Assembly (NCBI RefSeq): GCF_001613105.1 | Contig: NZ_BDBS01000023.1 | Location: 1 to 64,000, forward strand | Source of the DNA: Nocardia pseudobrasiliensis NBRC 108224 | Lineage (GTDB): Bacteria; Actinomycetota; Actinomycetes; Mycobacteriales; Mycobacteriaceae | Length of the DNA stretch: 64,000 nt | Reading direction: 5' to 3' | Shown here: piece by piece, positions 16,769-25,738 of the stretch | Layout: each line of letters starts with the position of its first letter | Position numbering within the stretch: position 1 is the stretch's first letter | The notes under the pieces: generated by a model | The model's input: only the letters and a program-made list of their open reading frames with translations | The model's database searches: none | Told to the model about the DNA's origin: nothing | Program-made: the position numbers and the translations under genes

Positions 16769-17260
16769 GTGGCCGATTCGTCATTCGATGTCGTGAGCAA
16801 GGTCGATCGCCAGGAGGTCGACAATGCCCTCAACCAGACGGTGAAGGAGCTGAGCACCCGCTACGACTTCCGCGGCACCGGCGCGAGCATCGAATGGTCC
16901 GGTGAGGAGAAGATCGTGCTGACGGCCGAGTCGGAGGACCGGGTCAAGGCCGCGCTGGAAGTCTTCCGGGAGAAGCTGATTCGCCGCGACATCTCGCTCA
17001 AGGCCTTCGAGACCGGTGATCCGCAGGCCTCCGGAAAGGTGTACAAAATCACAGGCACGGTCAAGCAGGGCATCTCCCAGGAGACCGCGAAGAAGATCGC
17101 CAAGAAGATTCGCGACGAGGGCCCCAAGGGTGTGAAGGCGCAGATCCAGGGCGAGGAACTGCGGGTCAGCGGTAAGAGCCGCGACGATCTGCAGCAGGTG
17201 ATCTCGCTGCTGAAGGGCGCCGATTTCGACGCCGCGCTGCAGTTCGTGAACTACCGGTAG
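16769..17260 (+). CDS. yajQ: YajQ family nucleotide-binding protein
   Basis: A 163-residue DUF520 protein; relatives bind nucleotides, including cyclic-di-GMP in some bacteria, but the cellular role is unsettled. The start is the GTG at 16769 (MADSSFDVVSKVDRQEVDNA), with AGGAG seven bases upstream, giving the usual family length; a GTG at 16751 lacks a binding site. Family features are the N-terminal SSFDVVSK, RYDFRG and the C-terminal DFDAALQFVNYR. It converges on the thiopeptide cluster, ending 8 bp from its first stop. In M. tuberculosis yajQ (Rv0566c) is only two genes from htpX (Rv0563). Confidence 0.95.
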   Translation: MADSSFDVVSKVDRQEVDNALNQTVKELSTRYDFRGTGASIEWSGEEKIVLTAESEDRVKAALEVFREKLIRRDISLKAFETGDPQASGKVYKITGTVKQGISQETAKKIAKKIRDEGPKGVKAQIQGEELRVSGKSRDDLQQVISLLKGADFDAALQFVNYR

Positions 17261-17268
17261 CCCGGTCG

Positions 17269-19188
17269 TCAGGGGAACGGATGCGGATGCGGGTTCAGCT
17301 CCGCCATGGACAGTTCCCCCCGGGCATACCCGAGCTGAGCCGGAACCGTCAGTAACCGCGACACCCCCTCGATCCGGCGGAACCGATGGCCGAAGGTCAT
17401 CGGCAGCGTGCCCGGGATGATCACCTTGACGCACGCCAGATCACCGGCCCGGTGCTCGGGAGTGGTCTGGTCGACCACGATGACATCGAGTCCGCACCGG
17501 CTCAGCCGCTCGATGACATTGCGCAGATCCTCGCCCAGATCTCCCGTCGGGGACGGTCCGCTCGCCCGCATCGCGGCCGTCCCGGAGTGTTTCAACAGGA
17601 AGTCGAGCCGGTCGACCACGCCGCGATGGCCGTAGAGCACCGAATGATCCGACATCGCGCGCACCGCGTCGGGATCGGCCGCCATCACCGCGGCCCGCTC
17701 TGCCTCGGCGGGGTACCCGCGGACCAGCCCGGACAGAATCGGGCCGAGTTCGCTCAGCGCACTGCGCAGCGCGGGCTCGGCTTCCAGATGGGATCCGGCC
17801 GCACAGACCACTTTCGGCCGATCGGGATCCTCCGACGGATCCACCGCCATCGCCCACACCGACGGAATCCCGTGTTCCATCGTGGTATCGAACAGCTGGA
17901 TCTCGTAACCGAACTCGCGCTCGATGGTGGCGGTCAGAATCGCGGTCGCGGGCGAGACGCTACCCGGATCGATCCGCGGTACCGAAAGCCTTGCGTACCA
18001 GGTCAACAGGAAGGCATCGCGTTCGATCGTCTCCAGGATCCCGTACAGGACGGCCTCTTCCGCGCAGCCGCCCAGGGCGCAGCCGTTGGAGATCTCGTAG
18101 AACGACCGCTGCGGCTCGTCCGGCCGGGGCGGCACCCGGTAGTACGCATAGGACTCCGGGACCAGGATGGGCTCCTCCTTCATGAACGAGTAACCCCACA
18201 CCCAGGCGCACTCCCGGGTGTCGTGGAACGGGACGAAACCGAAATCGGCGAGGTCGTAGCTGTGCGGTGCGTGTCCGGCCAAGGTTCGCGGATCCAGTGC
18301 GTGGTCGGCGATCTCGCGATAGCAGGCCCGGACGGCGGTCCGCTTGCCGCCGGGATAGAGCCCGCCGTAGCGTTCCAGCGCCTCCAGGACGGCGATCAAC
18401 TCGCTCGACCGGTAACTCGAGGTACGCCCGTAACCGCGTTCGACGCCACCGGTGCGCATGCCGAACGGCGCGGCGGCGACCGCGAGACCACCCTGATTTC
18501 CCCGGCTCAGCTCGCGAATCACACCGCATTCTCGATCCACGTACAGCTCGCGCAGCCGGTCGAATTCGGTCTGGATGTCCCGTACCCGATAGGTATGCGG
18601 GCCGAGTTTGGCCGCCGGTCGGATCTCGAAGCGCGCGGCTTCCGCGGTATCGATCTCCGGCTCGCCGCAGATCTCGCACAGTGGATCGGGTAGGAACGGA
18701 TGTCTCGATACGGACAGATCCCGCAGATCGACGAATATCAAAGCGCCGCTGGTCCGGCAGTCCTCGTCGAACCGCCGCCATTCGTCGGCGACCAGGGCGG
18801 CGACCAGCGCGGCCGCGGAGGCGGTAAGTGCCGTGGGCCCGCGGGTGGCGAGGTCGGCCGCGTTCTGCCGGCGCACCGCTTCCCGGGCCGCCGGATCCGT
18901 CTCGGCGAGCCCGCGACGAGTTTCGGCGCACCGCACACAACCCGGTACGCCCGGTATGTCGAGCGGTCCGATCACCACCCGCCAGACCTCGGTGTGTATG
19001 GGTAGCAACGGCTTTGCCCGATCGGGGCGAGCAGCCGGGGCGTGCCAGCCATCGTTCGACTCGACGATCAGCGCGCAGTCGTCCGCCTCCGCTCCGGCGG
19101 CGATCGCGCGGGAGTTCGGGATCTCGGCGAGGATGGCGTCGGCGATCAGACCGCCCGCGCCGACGACCCCGAGTACCGAGCGCCTCAT
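17269..19188 (-). CDS. Thiopeptide azoline-forming cyclodehydratase: E1-like domain fused to YcaO
   Basis: ATP-dependent cyclodehydratase that should turn the six core cysteines of the precursor into thiazolines. The 639-residue protein starts with a Rossmann-like LGVVGAGGLIAD and carries two zinc-type pairs, CVRC (84-87) and CEIC (171-174), as in E1/ThiF-like partners. The YcaO domain follows, with EALER (269-273), SNGCALGG (367-374) and ETIERD (386-391), the segments that bind ATP and Mg2+. The C-terminus HPHPFP is the Pro-rich end seen in active azole-forming YcaO proteins. It plays the TbtG/NosG role. The ATG at 19188 overlaps the dehydrogenase stop, and it is last in a five-gene minus-strand operon. 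Confidence 0.93.
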   Translation of the reverse strand: MRRSVLGVVGAGGLIADAILAEIPNSRAIAAGAEADDCALIVESNDGWHAPAARPDRAKPLLPIHTEVWRVVIGPLDIPGVPGCVRCAETRRGLAETDPAAREAVRRQNAADLATRGPTALTASAAALVAALVADEWRRFDEDCRTSGALIFVDLRDLSVSRHPFLPDPLCEICGEPEIDTAEAARFEIRPAAKLGPHTYRVRDIQTEFDRLRELYVDRECGVIRELSRGNQGGLAVAAAPFGMRTGGVERGYGRTSSYRSSELIAVLEALERYGGLYPGGKRTAVRACYREIADHALDPRTLAGHAPHSYDLADFGFVPFHDTRECAWVWGYSFMKEEPILVPESYAYYRVPPRPDEPQRSFYEISNGCALGGCAEEAVLYGILETIERDAFLLTWYARLSVPRIDPGSVSPATAILTATIEREFGYEIQLFDTTMEHGIPSVWAMAVDPSEDPDRPKVVCAAGSHLEAEPALRSALSELGPILSGLVRGYPAEAERAAVMAADPDAVRAMSDHSVLYGHRGVVDRLDFLLKHSGTAAMRASGPSPTGDLGEDLRNVIERLSRCGLDVIVVDQTTPEHRAGDLACVKVIIPGTLPMTFGHRFRRIEGVSRLLTVPAQLGYARGELSMAELNPHPHPFP

Positions 19189-20630
19189 GACCGCTCCGCG
19201 ACGCTGCCGATGATCATCTCCCCCACGCTGCCCTCCTCGGTGAAGTCCAGTCCGACCGTGGTTTCGAAGGTGGCGGAGTCACCGGCCCCGAGGCCGCACA
19301 GACCCACGCCGACCGCGGTCGCCGCCAAATACAAGGTCTGATACAACGCGCCGACATGCTTCAGAACCAGCGCGTACGGCACCTCTTCATAGGTCGGCAA
19401 CAAGCGTCCGAACCGAGCCGTGATCACGAACATGGCCTGGGGCATCTGCCGGACGGCCGCTGCCGCCGCAGCGGTGCGCAACATCTGCGCCGCGGCGGAA
19501 TTCGCGCCCGGCAACTGCCGCAGCCGATGCTCATATTTCTCGTAGTGATAGAAGCCGGGCGCGAGTCCGTCGACCAGCCGGGCGACCAGATAGATTTCCA
19601 GTTCGTACACTGCGCCGCCGGACGGATACGGCACGCTCAGACATTCGGTGCCCTCCAGTACATATTGCGAGCGAACCCGGGCAGATCGGTAGAGAATCTC
19701 CGAAATCTGTTGCAGTCGAACACGATTCGAATCGTCGAAGTTGCGATGCGAACGTCGCTCCTCCACGGCCCGGGCCAGCGGGATATCGGCCGTGCACAGT
19801 GCCCGCAGATCCGGCCTCGGCAGTTCGATCTGCGATCCGGGATGACTCGCGCGGCGGGCCGGTTCGCTTCGGCCCAGTTCCTTACCCCAGCCGGTGCGCC
19901 CGAAGCCGAGTCCGTCGTAGCCGCCGTTACCTCGACGGCTGCGGCGATGGAACCACAGATCCTGCGGCCGCCACTGCCGGATACCCGGTTCGGTTCGCTC
20001 GCCGGTGACCGCGGCGAGCATGCCGACCACACTCAGATCGCGGACCAGGCGTGCGGCCAGTCCCGGCACCGGATCCTCGATTCGGTCGGCGCCGCTGAGC
20101 AATCGGGCGAAGATACTCGCCACATCGGGGTCGTACAGCTCCAGATGCGCGGGTGCGAGCGGTGATTCGAGGAGGACGCCGATCTCGCGGCGGGCCACGA
20201 CGAACCGTGAGATCTCGGTATCCGAAATCGGCGGACCGGATTCCGGACCCGGATGCAGGCATTGCGGCGGCAATTCTCGCAGCGGACGGATCGCGTACAG
20301 TCGCCGCGATCCCGCGCACACCGTTACCGTCAGCCAGCCGTCGCGCGCGAGGTGTTCGACGAATTCGGAGCTCTCCCTGGGCAATTCGGAAATCGCGCCG
20401 TCGTGACGGATACCGATGACTCCGCTCTCGCCCCGGACGATCTCGCCCGCCGCCGCGCTCGAGAGCACCCGCCGATAATCCACGCCCGGGTACTCGAAAG
20501 CCTGGTTGTACTGCCATACACCGCGTTGCAGCAGGTGGATTCGTCCGTTGGCGCTGTCGTCCACCAGGGAGACTCCCGGGCGCAGTGCCAGTACGAGCTC
20601 GTAGTCCAACGCCCGGTCGATCGTGGTCAT
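19185..20630 (-). CDS. SagB-family azoline dehydrogenase
   Basis: FMN-dependent oxidase that should aromatise thiazolines to thiazoles. It has 481 residues from the ATG at 20630, which overlaps the preceding stop as ATGA; the longer open frame belongs to the upstream gene. The N-terminal 280 residues form the accessory part; the nitroreductase fold (about 290-475) shows VEERRSHRNF at its start, the YPSGGAVYELEIYLV segment typical of SagB/McbC, and LVLKHVGALYQTLYLAATAVGVGLCGLG, the flavin-binding helix. It is equivalent to TbtE/NosF of known thiopeptide systems. Six Cys in the core predict six oxidations. Confidence 0.93.
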   Translation of the reverse strand: MTTIDRALDYELVLALRPGVSLVDDSANGRIHLLQRGVWQYNQAFEYPGVDYRRVLSSAAAGEIVRGESGVIGIRHDGAISELPRESSEFVEHLARDGWLTVTVCAGSRRLYAIRPLRELPPQCLHPGPESGPPISDTEISRFVVARREIGVLLESPLAPAHLELYDPDVASIFARLLSGADRIEDPVPGLAARLVRDLSVVGMLAAVTGERTEPGIRQWRPQDLWFHRRSRRGNGGYDGLGFGRTGWGKELGRSEPARRASHPGSQIELPRPDLRALCTADIPLARAVEERRSHRNFDDSNRVRLQQISEILYRSARVRSQYVLEGTECLSVPYPSGGAVYELEIYLVARLVDGLAPGFYHYEKYEHRLRQLPGANSAAAQMLRTAAAAAAVRQMPQAMFVITARFGRLLPTYEEVPYALVLKHVGALYQTLYLAATAVGVGLCGLGAGDSATFETTVGLDFTEEGSVGEMIIGSVAERS

Positions 20631-21589
20631 CCTCGGCCCCCTTCCGTCGTCAGCGCACAACTCATCGCATCGATCGCCGCGATCGCCGACAGGCGCAGCG
20701 CCGCTTCCGCACTCGGGGCGACCCCGAGTCGGTTGCACAGCAGATGAACACACATATCCGCGACCACGAACGCGGAATCACAGTGCGGACCGGATCGCAC
20801 CGCGCCCGGCCCCTCCCACCCGCGTAGACCGCTGCCGAGGTGACCGCCCGCGGCCTCCTGGCGCAGGTCTCGCACCAGCCGGCGAATACTGCGACCCCAT
20901 TCGGGCAATGTTCCTTCGAGCGTCGCGTCCTCCGCGGCGAGAGCCCGCATCTGCGCGGCCAGTTCGGCCGGTGCGGCCGTCGGTTTCTCGGCCGCGTCGG
21001 CGAGATGACGACGCAGCCGGACCGGATCGGGAAATACCGACAACCACGCGAGCAGGATCATCGCTTGCGCGCCCACCAGCAGCGTTCGACGATCCGGTTC
21101 CCCGGCGAGGATGCGCTGGGCGATCGTGCTGGATTCGCCGAAGTGCCGTTCCACGATCGCCGGGCAGTTCCCGTGGCCGTACCGATCGTGTTCGCGGTGA
21201 TAGGGGATGAATTCGATGGTGTTGTCGGCCGACAGCTCGGGACGGTAGGACAGCAACCCCTCGGCCGCCGCGAGCGCCGGCGCGGCCCGTGCGTAATCGA
21301 TCGGATCGAGGGAAGCCGTTGCGGGACAGTCGCGGAACCACCGCGCGAATGCGGTCACCACGGTCGTCTCCACCCACTCGCGCTGGTCGTCCCCGACCGG
21401 CAGCACCCGCAGGCGTAGATGTGGGCCGCCGTCCCAGTAGCGGAGGAAAAAGCTGGTGCGCACCCGCGCGCTGGCCTCGAACGACTGCCGCAGCGGAGTC
21501 ACCACACGACGGATCGCCTCGTCCATATCGCCGAAGTAGTAGATATGCGCGCCTACCCAGTCCGTTTCGGTCGCGGTCTCAATTCCCAT
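20627..21589 (-). CDS. SpaB_C-type thiopeptide protein, probably the glutamate-elimination enzyme
   Basis: A 320-residue stand-alone LanB C-terminal (thiopeptide-type bacteriocin biosynthesis) protein. It has the family start WVGAHIYYF, then FFLRYWDGGPHLRLR (about 46-60), the HREHDRYG segment (about 131-138) and VHLLCNRLGV near the C-terminus. In the LanB elimination domain, Arg residues in the first motif and a His in an HxxxNRL motif are important for removing glutamate from glutamyl-Ser/Thr; both are retained here. Its start overlaps the dehydratase stop by 11 bp, as tbtC follows tbtB. The alternative is that it is the pyridine synthase; the second member of the family is at 31374-32477. 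Confidence 0.82.
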   Translation of the reverse strand: MGIETATETDWVGAHIYYFGDMDEAIRRVVTPLRQSFEASARVRTSFFLRYWDGGPHLRLRVLPVGDDQREWVETTVVTAFARWFRDCPATASLDPIDYARAAPALAAAEGLLSYRPELSADNTIEFIPYHREHDRYGHGNCPAIVERHFGESSTIAQRILAGEPDRRTLLVGAQAMILLAWLSVFPDPVRLRRHLADAAEKPTAAPAELAAQMRALAAEDATLEGTLPEWGRSIRRLVRDLRQEAAGGHLGSGLRGWEGPGAVRSGPHCDSAFVVADMCVHLLCNRLGVAPSAEAALRLSAIAAIDAMSCALTTEGGRG

Positions 21590-24230
21590 AGGTGATCTCC
21601 TGGCCCGACAGCTCGATCAGAAATTCGACAACGGCCGGGTCCGCGCGATCGGGCCCCGGGGAATCTCCCACCTCCGGCAATGCCTCCTCGAAGATCACCA
21701 CCGGTCCGGGCGCGCGCATCATGCGCTCGAAAATCGAGGTCAGATAGAAGTTCGCGAAGTCGACATACACCGGTTTGCGGGAGCTGTCCGCCACCCATTC
21801 GGTGATGCGGTCGGCCGTATTACGCAGGCCGTTCGACCATTTGCGGACGAAGCATGTCGACGGAATCCCGTGTGCGCGCAGCCAACCGACGATCTCGATC
21901 AGATAGTCGCTGTCCGACATCCCGGCCGGGCGGACCGGAATCAGCGCCTCGGGAACCACCCAGCGGGCCCGCTGCAATACGACGCGGCCCAGCTCCAGCC
22001 GGGGCCTGCGCAATACGCCCGCCGGAATCACCATCTCCTCGGGAGCGATCAGCACCGGCTGGCTCGGATGAATGTAATAGGACTCGCCGAAGGTCTGGAT
22101 CAGCAGGCGGGCGGCCGGGGGCAGAAGACCATCGGCGAGCATGCCCAAATGCAGCGGATGCACGGGCTCACCCGATTGCCTTGCGAGAGTGAGCAGCCCG
22201 GTCTCGCCGTCGAGACGTACGACGAGATCGCCGAGCGGAATCCGTTCCGATTCGGGGCGGCGGCTCACGGTGAACGGATAGTCGATCTCCCGCACGACGC
22301 TCGGTTCTCGGTTGTTCGGGGTGAATCCGAACAATCCGCCGAGCTCGGCCAGGGTGATATCGCTGTGCGCGATCAGTCCGATCGGCGTATCGCCGGGCGC
22401 CTGCTGCCCAGCCACGGCCTGGACTCGGGCGCGACTGCGCCCGTGTCCGCCGTGCACGGCATTGATCACCAGGCGCACCGGATCGGCGTCCGAGATCAGC
22501 TGCACATAACAGCCGATCGACGAGGGCGAACGCGCGGCCCAGGCCGGTAGCCCGGACAGCAGGCGCTCGATCTCCTCGGCGCGAGCTCCGTGCACGTTCG
22601 CGTCCGAGGGCGAAAGGCGAAAGGCCGCACGAATATCCGTCTGGATCGCACCGAGCGCACGGACCCGCGGCACCGAACTGGTCGCGAGGATCGGGATCGG
22701 AGAGGCCTGAACCCCGATCACCGCGCGCATCTCCCGGGCGAGCGGGTCACCGCCACCGCGGGCCGCCGCCAGCGCCTGGGCGACCGCGCGATGAAAGACC
22801 AGTAGCGGCACCGTATTTCCCGATGGCCAGCGCTGTTCGAAAAAGGCCGCCAGGATCAGGCGAAGCGGCACGGCCGGGTCGAGCACCGGCAGCAGTGATC
22901 GGACGACATCCAGATCGGCGAGCGCGGGTCGCCATGCGTCACAACGGGCTTCGACGACCGGATCGTCGAAGACGGCGTTATCGCACACGATCGACTTGGC
23001 GTCCTCGACCGCGACACCGGCGCGCGCACCCAGCGTTCGGAGCCGGTCGAACAGCGCACCCCGGTAGTCGCGATGTCCGGCGATATCGTCGATCGGGCGG
23101 GGCGCGCGGATATCGGCGTCCACCCGCGCGGCCAGCGCGGCGATATCGGCCGACTCGCCGCCGTACCGCCCGAGCCAATCGGCCAGCGCCCGGAGCGGAT
23201 CGGGGCACAGATCGGGCACCGGCAGCAGCTGCTCGACCAGGCCCGCCCGGAGCAGTTCCCGCAGCTGCCGCCACGCGTCGGCAGGGTCCGCGCAACCGCG
23301 GGCGAGGTGATCGCGGAATACGGGTGTGGGCAACGACATGTGGTCGTCGAAGGCGTCGAGGCAGCGACGAACAAGATCGTTCTCCGGCACCATCATCAAG
23401 GATTCGTCCGGCGGCGGGCCGAGGAACAGTACGGTCCCGTCGACCCGGGTCAGGCTGGGATTCAGGCGGATCGCCAGGGCATCGGACAGCGGCGGTCGCT
23501 GACACAGATTCCGGATGATCTGTTGCACCACCAGGCCGTTGAGTTCGGTGCGGCCGCTCACCGCGGGCCGACCGGCCGTGAAGACCACCGCCGGTCCGTC
23601 GTGGCTCCAGCCGCCGAATCCGCTGACGGTGTAGGTGCTGTAGGGGCTCGTCTTGGCCACCGCACGGGACAGGTACCGAACCAGCTGCAGGACGACGCGC
23701 TGTTTCGGGGCCCGACCACCCGCGAGCCATTTGGCCAGTTCGTCGAACAGTGCCGGACTCGACTGCGACAGTGCCCGGAGGAACATCGGATCATCGACGC
23801 AGGCCCGCAGCGCCTCGAGCGTGTCCCGCGCTTCGGCGGCCAGTGTCGCGGGCAGGGCCGCGCGCAGTTCGTCGAGCCGTCGGCGCTCCGAGAGCCAGTA
23901 TTCGATTCGTTCGACCAGCGGATCGGGCAGGCAGGCCGTAGTGTCGCCGTCCCACTCCCTGGGGCTGGGCAGCCGACATTGAAATATGGTGCGGCGCAAA
24001 CCGACAACGCGGGCCTTGCGACTTCCGGTCAGATGGCCGACGACCGGGTAGAGGGCCTCCGAAATCTGCTCGCCCTCGCGGCCCAACCAGTCGGTGAGCA
24101 GCACGACGGCGTCGACCTGAGCGGCGGTCGATTCGAACCGAAGCCGATGCAGTCGCGACGACGGCAGGCCCGCGATCCGGATCACGAGCGGCGCGGTGAG
24201 GTGCGCGCCCGACGGCAGTTTCACCGACAT
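21579..24230 (-). CDS. LanB-type tRNA-Glu-dependent dehydratase, glutamylation subunit
   Basis: An 883-residue N-terminal-type LanB protein. By family knowledge it transfers glutamate from glutamyl-tRNA to Ser/Thr side chains of the cyclised precursor, the first half of Dha/Dhb formation. Recognisable features are RYLSRAVAKTSPYSTYTVSGFGGW (conserved LanB segment; about residues 187-210), the central NAVHGGHGRSRARVQA region and PFTVSRRPESERIPLGDLVVRLDG near residue 645. It lacks the elimination domain, which is supplied in trans as in all thiopeptide systems. It starts at ATG 24230, three bases past the P450 stop, in operon with all five minus-strand genes. Confidence 0.92.
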   Translation of the reverse strand: MSVKLPSGAHLTAPLVIRIAGLPSSRLHRLRFESTAAQVDAVVLLTDWLGREGEQISEALYPVVGHLTGSRKARVVGLRRTIFQCRLPSPREWDGDTTACLPDPLVERIEYWLSERRRLDELRAALPATLAAEARDTLEALRACVDDPMFLRALSQSSPALFDELAKWLAGGRAPKQRVVLQLVRYLSRAVAKTSPYSTYTVSGFGGWSHDGPAVVFTAGRPAVSGRTELNGLVVQQIIRNLCQRPPLSDALAIRLNPSLTRVDGTVLFLGPPPDESLMMVPENDLVRRCLDAFDDHMSLPTPVFRDHLARGCADPADAWRQLRELLRAGLVEQLLPVPDLCPDPLRALADWLGRYGGESADIAALAARVDADIRAPRPIDDIAGHRDYRGALFDRLRTLGARAGVAVEDAKSIVCDNAVFDDPVVEARCDAWRPALADLDVVRSLLPVLDPAVPLRLILAAFFEQRWPSGNTVPLLVFHRAVAQALAAARGGGDPLAREMRAVIGVQASPIPILATSSVPRVRALGAIQTDIRAAFRLSPSDANVHGARAEEIERLLSGLPAWAARSPSSIGCYVQLISDADPVRLVINAVHGGHGRSRARVQAVAGQQAPGDTPIGLIAHSDITLAELGGLFGFTPNNREPSVVREIDYPFTVSRRPESERIPLGDLVVRLDGETGLLTLARQSGEPVHPLHLGMLADGLLPPAARLLIQTFGESYYIHPSQPVLIAPEEMVIPAGVLRRPRLELGRVVLQRARWVVPEALIPVRPAGMSDSDYLIEIVGWLRAHGIPSTCFVRKWSNGLRNTADRITEWVADSSRKPVYVDFANFYLTSIFERMMRAPGPVVIFEEALPEVGDSPGPDRADPAVVEFLIELSGQEITYGN

Positions 24231-24233
24231 GGC

Positions 24234-25451
24234 CTAACCCCGGTCCCGGGCGTCCCAGGTGACCATCAGGCTTTTCGGGCCGTAGATGGTCGCGTTACGA
24301 CGCATCGGCACGTCCTCGACCGCGAGACGTAACCCCGGTAGCCGCTCGAAGATTCCGCGATAGGCGATTCGCAGCTCGAGTTCGGCCAGGTACTGCCCGA
24401 GACATCGGTGCGCGCCGTAGCCGAAGGCGAGGTGATGCCGGGCATCCGAGCGATCGAGGGCCAACGTGTCCGGTGCGGCGAAGACCGACTCGTCCCGATT
24501 CGCCGCCGGTAGGGCGATGGTCACCGTCTCGCCCTTGCCGATCAGCACCCCGCCCAGTTCGACATCCTCGAGCGCGGCGCGGTAGGGCAGCCCGAGATGG
24601 GTGACCGTGAGGTAGCGCAGCAGTTCGGTGACGGCGGCGCCGTCGGACGCCGGATCCGACATCATCCGATCGAGCTGGTCCGGATGCCGCAGCAGCGCGA
24701 AGACGCCGAGCGAGATCATATTCGCGGTCGTTTCGTGGCCGCCGAGGATCAGCCCCAGGGTGAGCTGCAGCAGTTCACCGTCCGTGAGATCGGGATGCTC
24801 GGAGATCAACGAGCTGACCAGACCGGGGCCCGGTTGGTGGCGACGGTACTCGATCAGCTGGGACAGATAGGCCCACAGCCGACCCAGCTGCCGATTGCGG
24901 TCGGCGATGTCCTCGGCCATCGCGAAATCCGTATTGATCTGCTGCACGGCCTGCCGATGCGCGGGGGGTACCCCGATCAGATCGCCCATCACGAGCGAGG
25001 GCACCGGCATGGCGAACGCCCGTACCAGATCGGCCGGAGAGCCGTCCGCGGCCAGCACCTCCAGCTGGGCATTCACGATCCGTTCTATATCGGCGGTCAT
25101 GCGGTCGAGCCGATTCACGGTGAAGTATTTGGCGAGTATCTTCCGATATCGGGAATGCTCCGGTTTGTCCATGCTGATGAACTGACCGGGTAGCGGCGGC
25201 GACATCGCCTCTCCGCTTTTTTCACCGACCGCCGATCTGCGCAGATCCGAACGCGCACTGAACCGCGGATCGAGTAGCATTTCGCGGGCCAGGGAATGAT
25301 CCGTGATCAGCCATCCGACATACCCGTCCTGATGAACGGCACGAACGATCGGGCCGGACAGTTTCATATCTTTCAATCCGGGTGGCGGATCGAAGGGACA
25401 ACCGGCCCGGCGATCTACCGGTAGCGGCGCAAGCGAGGCGTGCTCCTGCAT
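24234..25451 (-). CDS. Cytochrome P450 (thiopeptide tailoring, copy A)
   Basis: A heme monooxygenase probably oxidising the thiopeptide. The ATG at 25451 has GCAGGAG seven bases upstream and gives 405 residues; longer starts run into the promoter region. P450 hallmarks are the I-helix LGGHETTANM, ExxR (ELLR) and the heme loop FGYGAHRCLG with Cys350. It resembles the other cluster P450 (26014-27219) along its whole length, for example GPIVRAVHQDGYVGWLITDHSLAR against GPIVRMVFPDGHLGWLVTGHTLAR, so the two are likely paralogues. It is the first gene of the leftward operon, and its promoter lies in the region shared with the precursor. The substrate position cannot be read from sequence. Confidence 0.93.
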   Translation of the reverse strand: MQEHASLAPLPVDRRAGCPFDPPPGLKDMKLSGPIVRAVHQDGYVGWLITDHSLAREMLLDPRFSARSDLRRSAVGEKSGEAMSPPLPGQFISMDKPEHSRYRKILAKYFTVNRLDRMTADIERIVNAQLEVLAADGSPADLVRAFAMPVPSLVMGDLIGVPPAHRQAVQQINTDFAMAEDIADRNRQLGRLWAYLSQLIEYRRHQPGPGLVSSLISEHPDLTDGELLQLTLGLILGGHETTANMISLGVFALLRHPDQLDRMMSDPASDGAAVTELLRYLTVTHLGLPYRAALEDVELGGVLIGKGETVTIALPAANRDESVFAAPDTLALDRSDARHHLAFGYGAHRCLGQYLAELELRIAYRGIFERLPGLRLAVEDVPMRRNATIYGPKSLMVTWDARDRG

Positions 25452-25517
25452 CTGGTTCTCCTGCCCGACGGCCGAACGCATCTGACCGTAGGTTATCCAC
25501 GCCACGCCGCGGCTGCC

Positions 25518-25543
25518 ATAGTCCACTCTTGACTATTCGCTAC
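25518..25543. repeat. 26-bp direct repeat, copy 1 (putative operator)
   Basis: The copy starts ATAGTCCACT and continues ACTATTCG-C-TAC after a four-base variable centre. It matches copy 2 at 22 or 23 of 26 positions. Within it, ATAGT and ACTAT form an inverted pair separated by nine bases, so it could bind a dimeric regulator. Confidence 0.65.
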
Positions 25544-25603
25544 CACTACTGCCCCGAAAAATGGGGTCCTATTCGGTATGCCCAAACCACACAAAGGACC
25601 ACT

Positions 25604-25629
25604 ATAGTCCACTACTAACTATTCGATAC
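25604..25629. repeat. 26-bp direct repeat, copy 2 (putative operator)
   Basis: The second copy (ATAGTCCACT, variable ACTA, ACTATTCG-A-TAC) lies 86 bp from the first, start to start. It has the same ATAGT-N9-ACTAT symmetry and is about 110 bp upstream of the precursor start. Confidence 0.65.
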
Positions 25630-25703
25630 TAGCAATCAATCACGGAACCTAGTCATTGTGCGGCCATTGATGACCACCTTTCGAGATGCAAGCATTTGAA
25701 TCA

Positions 25704-25722
25704 CGCGAATATTTTCTTCGCG
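25704..25722 (+). promoter_or_regulatory. Hairpin directly upstream of the precursor ribosome-binding site
   Basis: CGCGAA (25704-25709) and TTCGCG (25717-25722) are perfect inverted arms with a seven-base AT-rich loop. They end one base before AGGAAGG (25724-25730), the precursor ribosome-binding site. The element could be an operator, an mRNA-stabilising 5' stem or chance. Confidence 0.45.
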
Positions 25723-25738
25723 TAGGAAGGATAGTGTC

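Larger units (their letters stand above)
25452..25738. promoter_or_regulatory. Divergent control region of the thiopeptide cluster
   Basis: This 287-bp region separates the leftward P450/dehydratase operon from the rightward precursor operon. It is more AT-rich than its surroundings. It contains two 26-bp direct repeats (25518-25543 and 25604-25629), a third partial element CTATTCGGTA (25569-25578), a small CCCC/GGGG hairpin (about 25552-25566) and a hairpin just before the precursor ribosome-binding site. No gene is supported inside it. I infer that both operons are controlled here, probably by the cluster LuxR protein. Confidence 0.7.
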
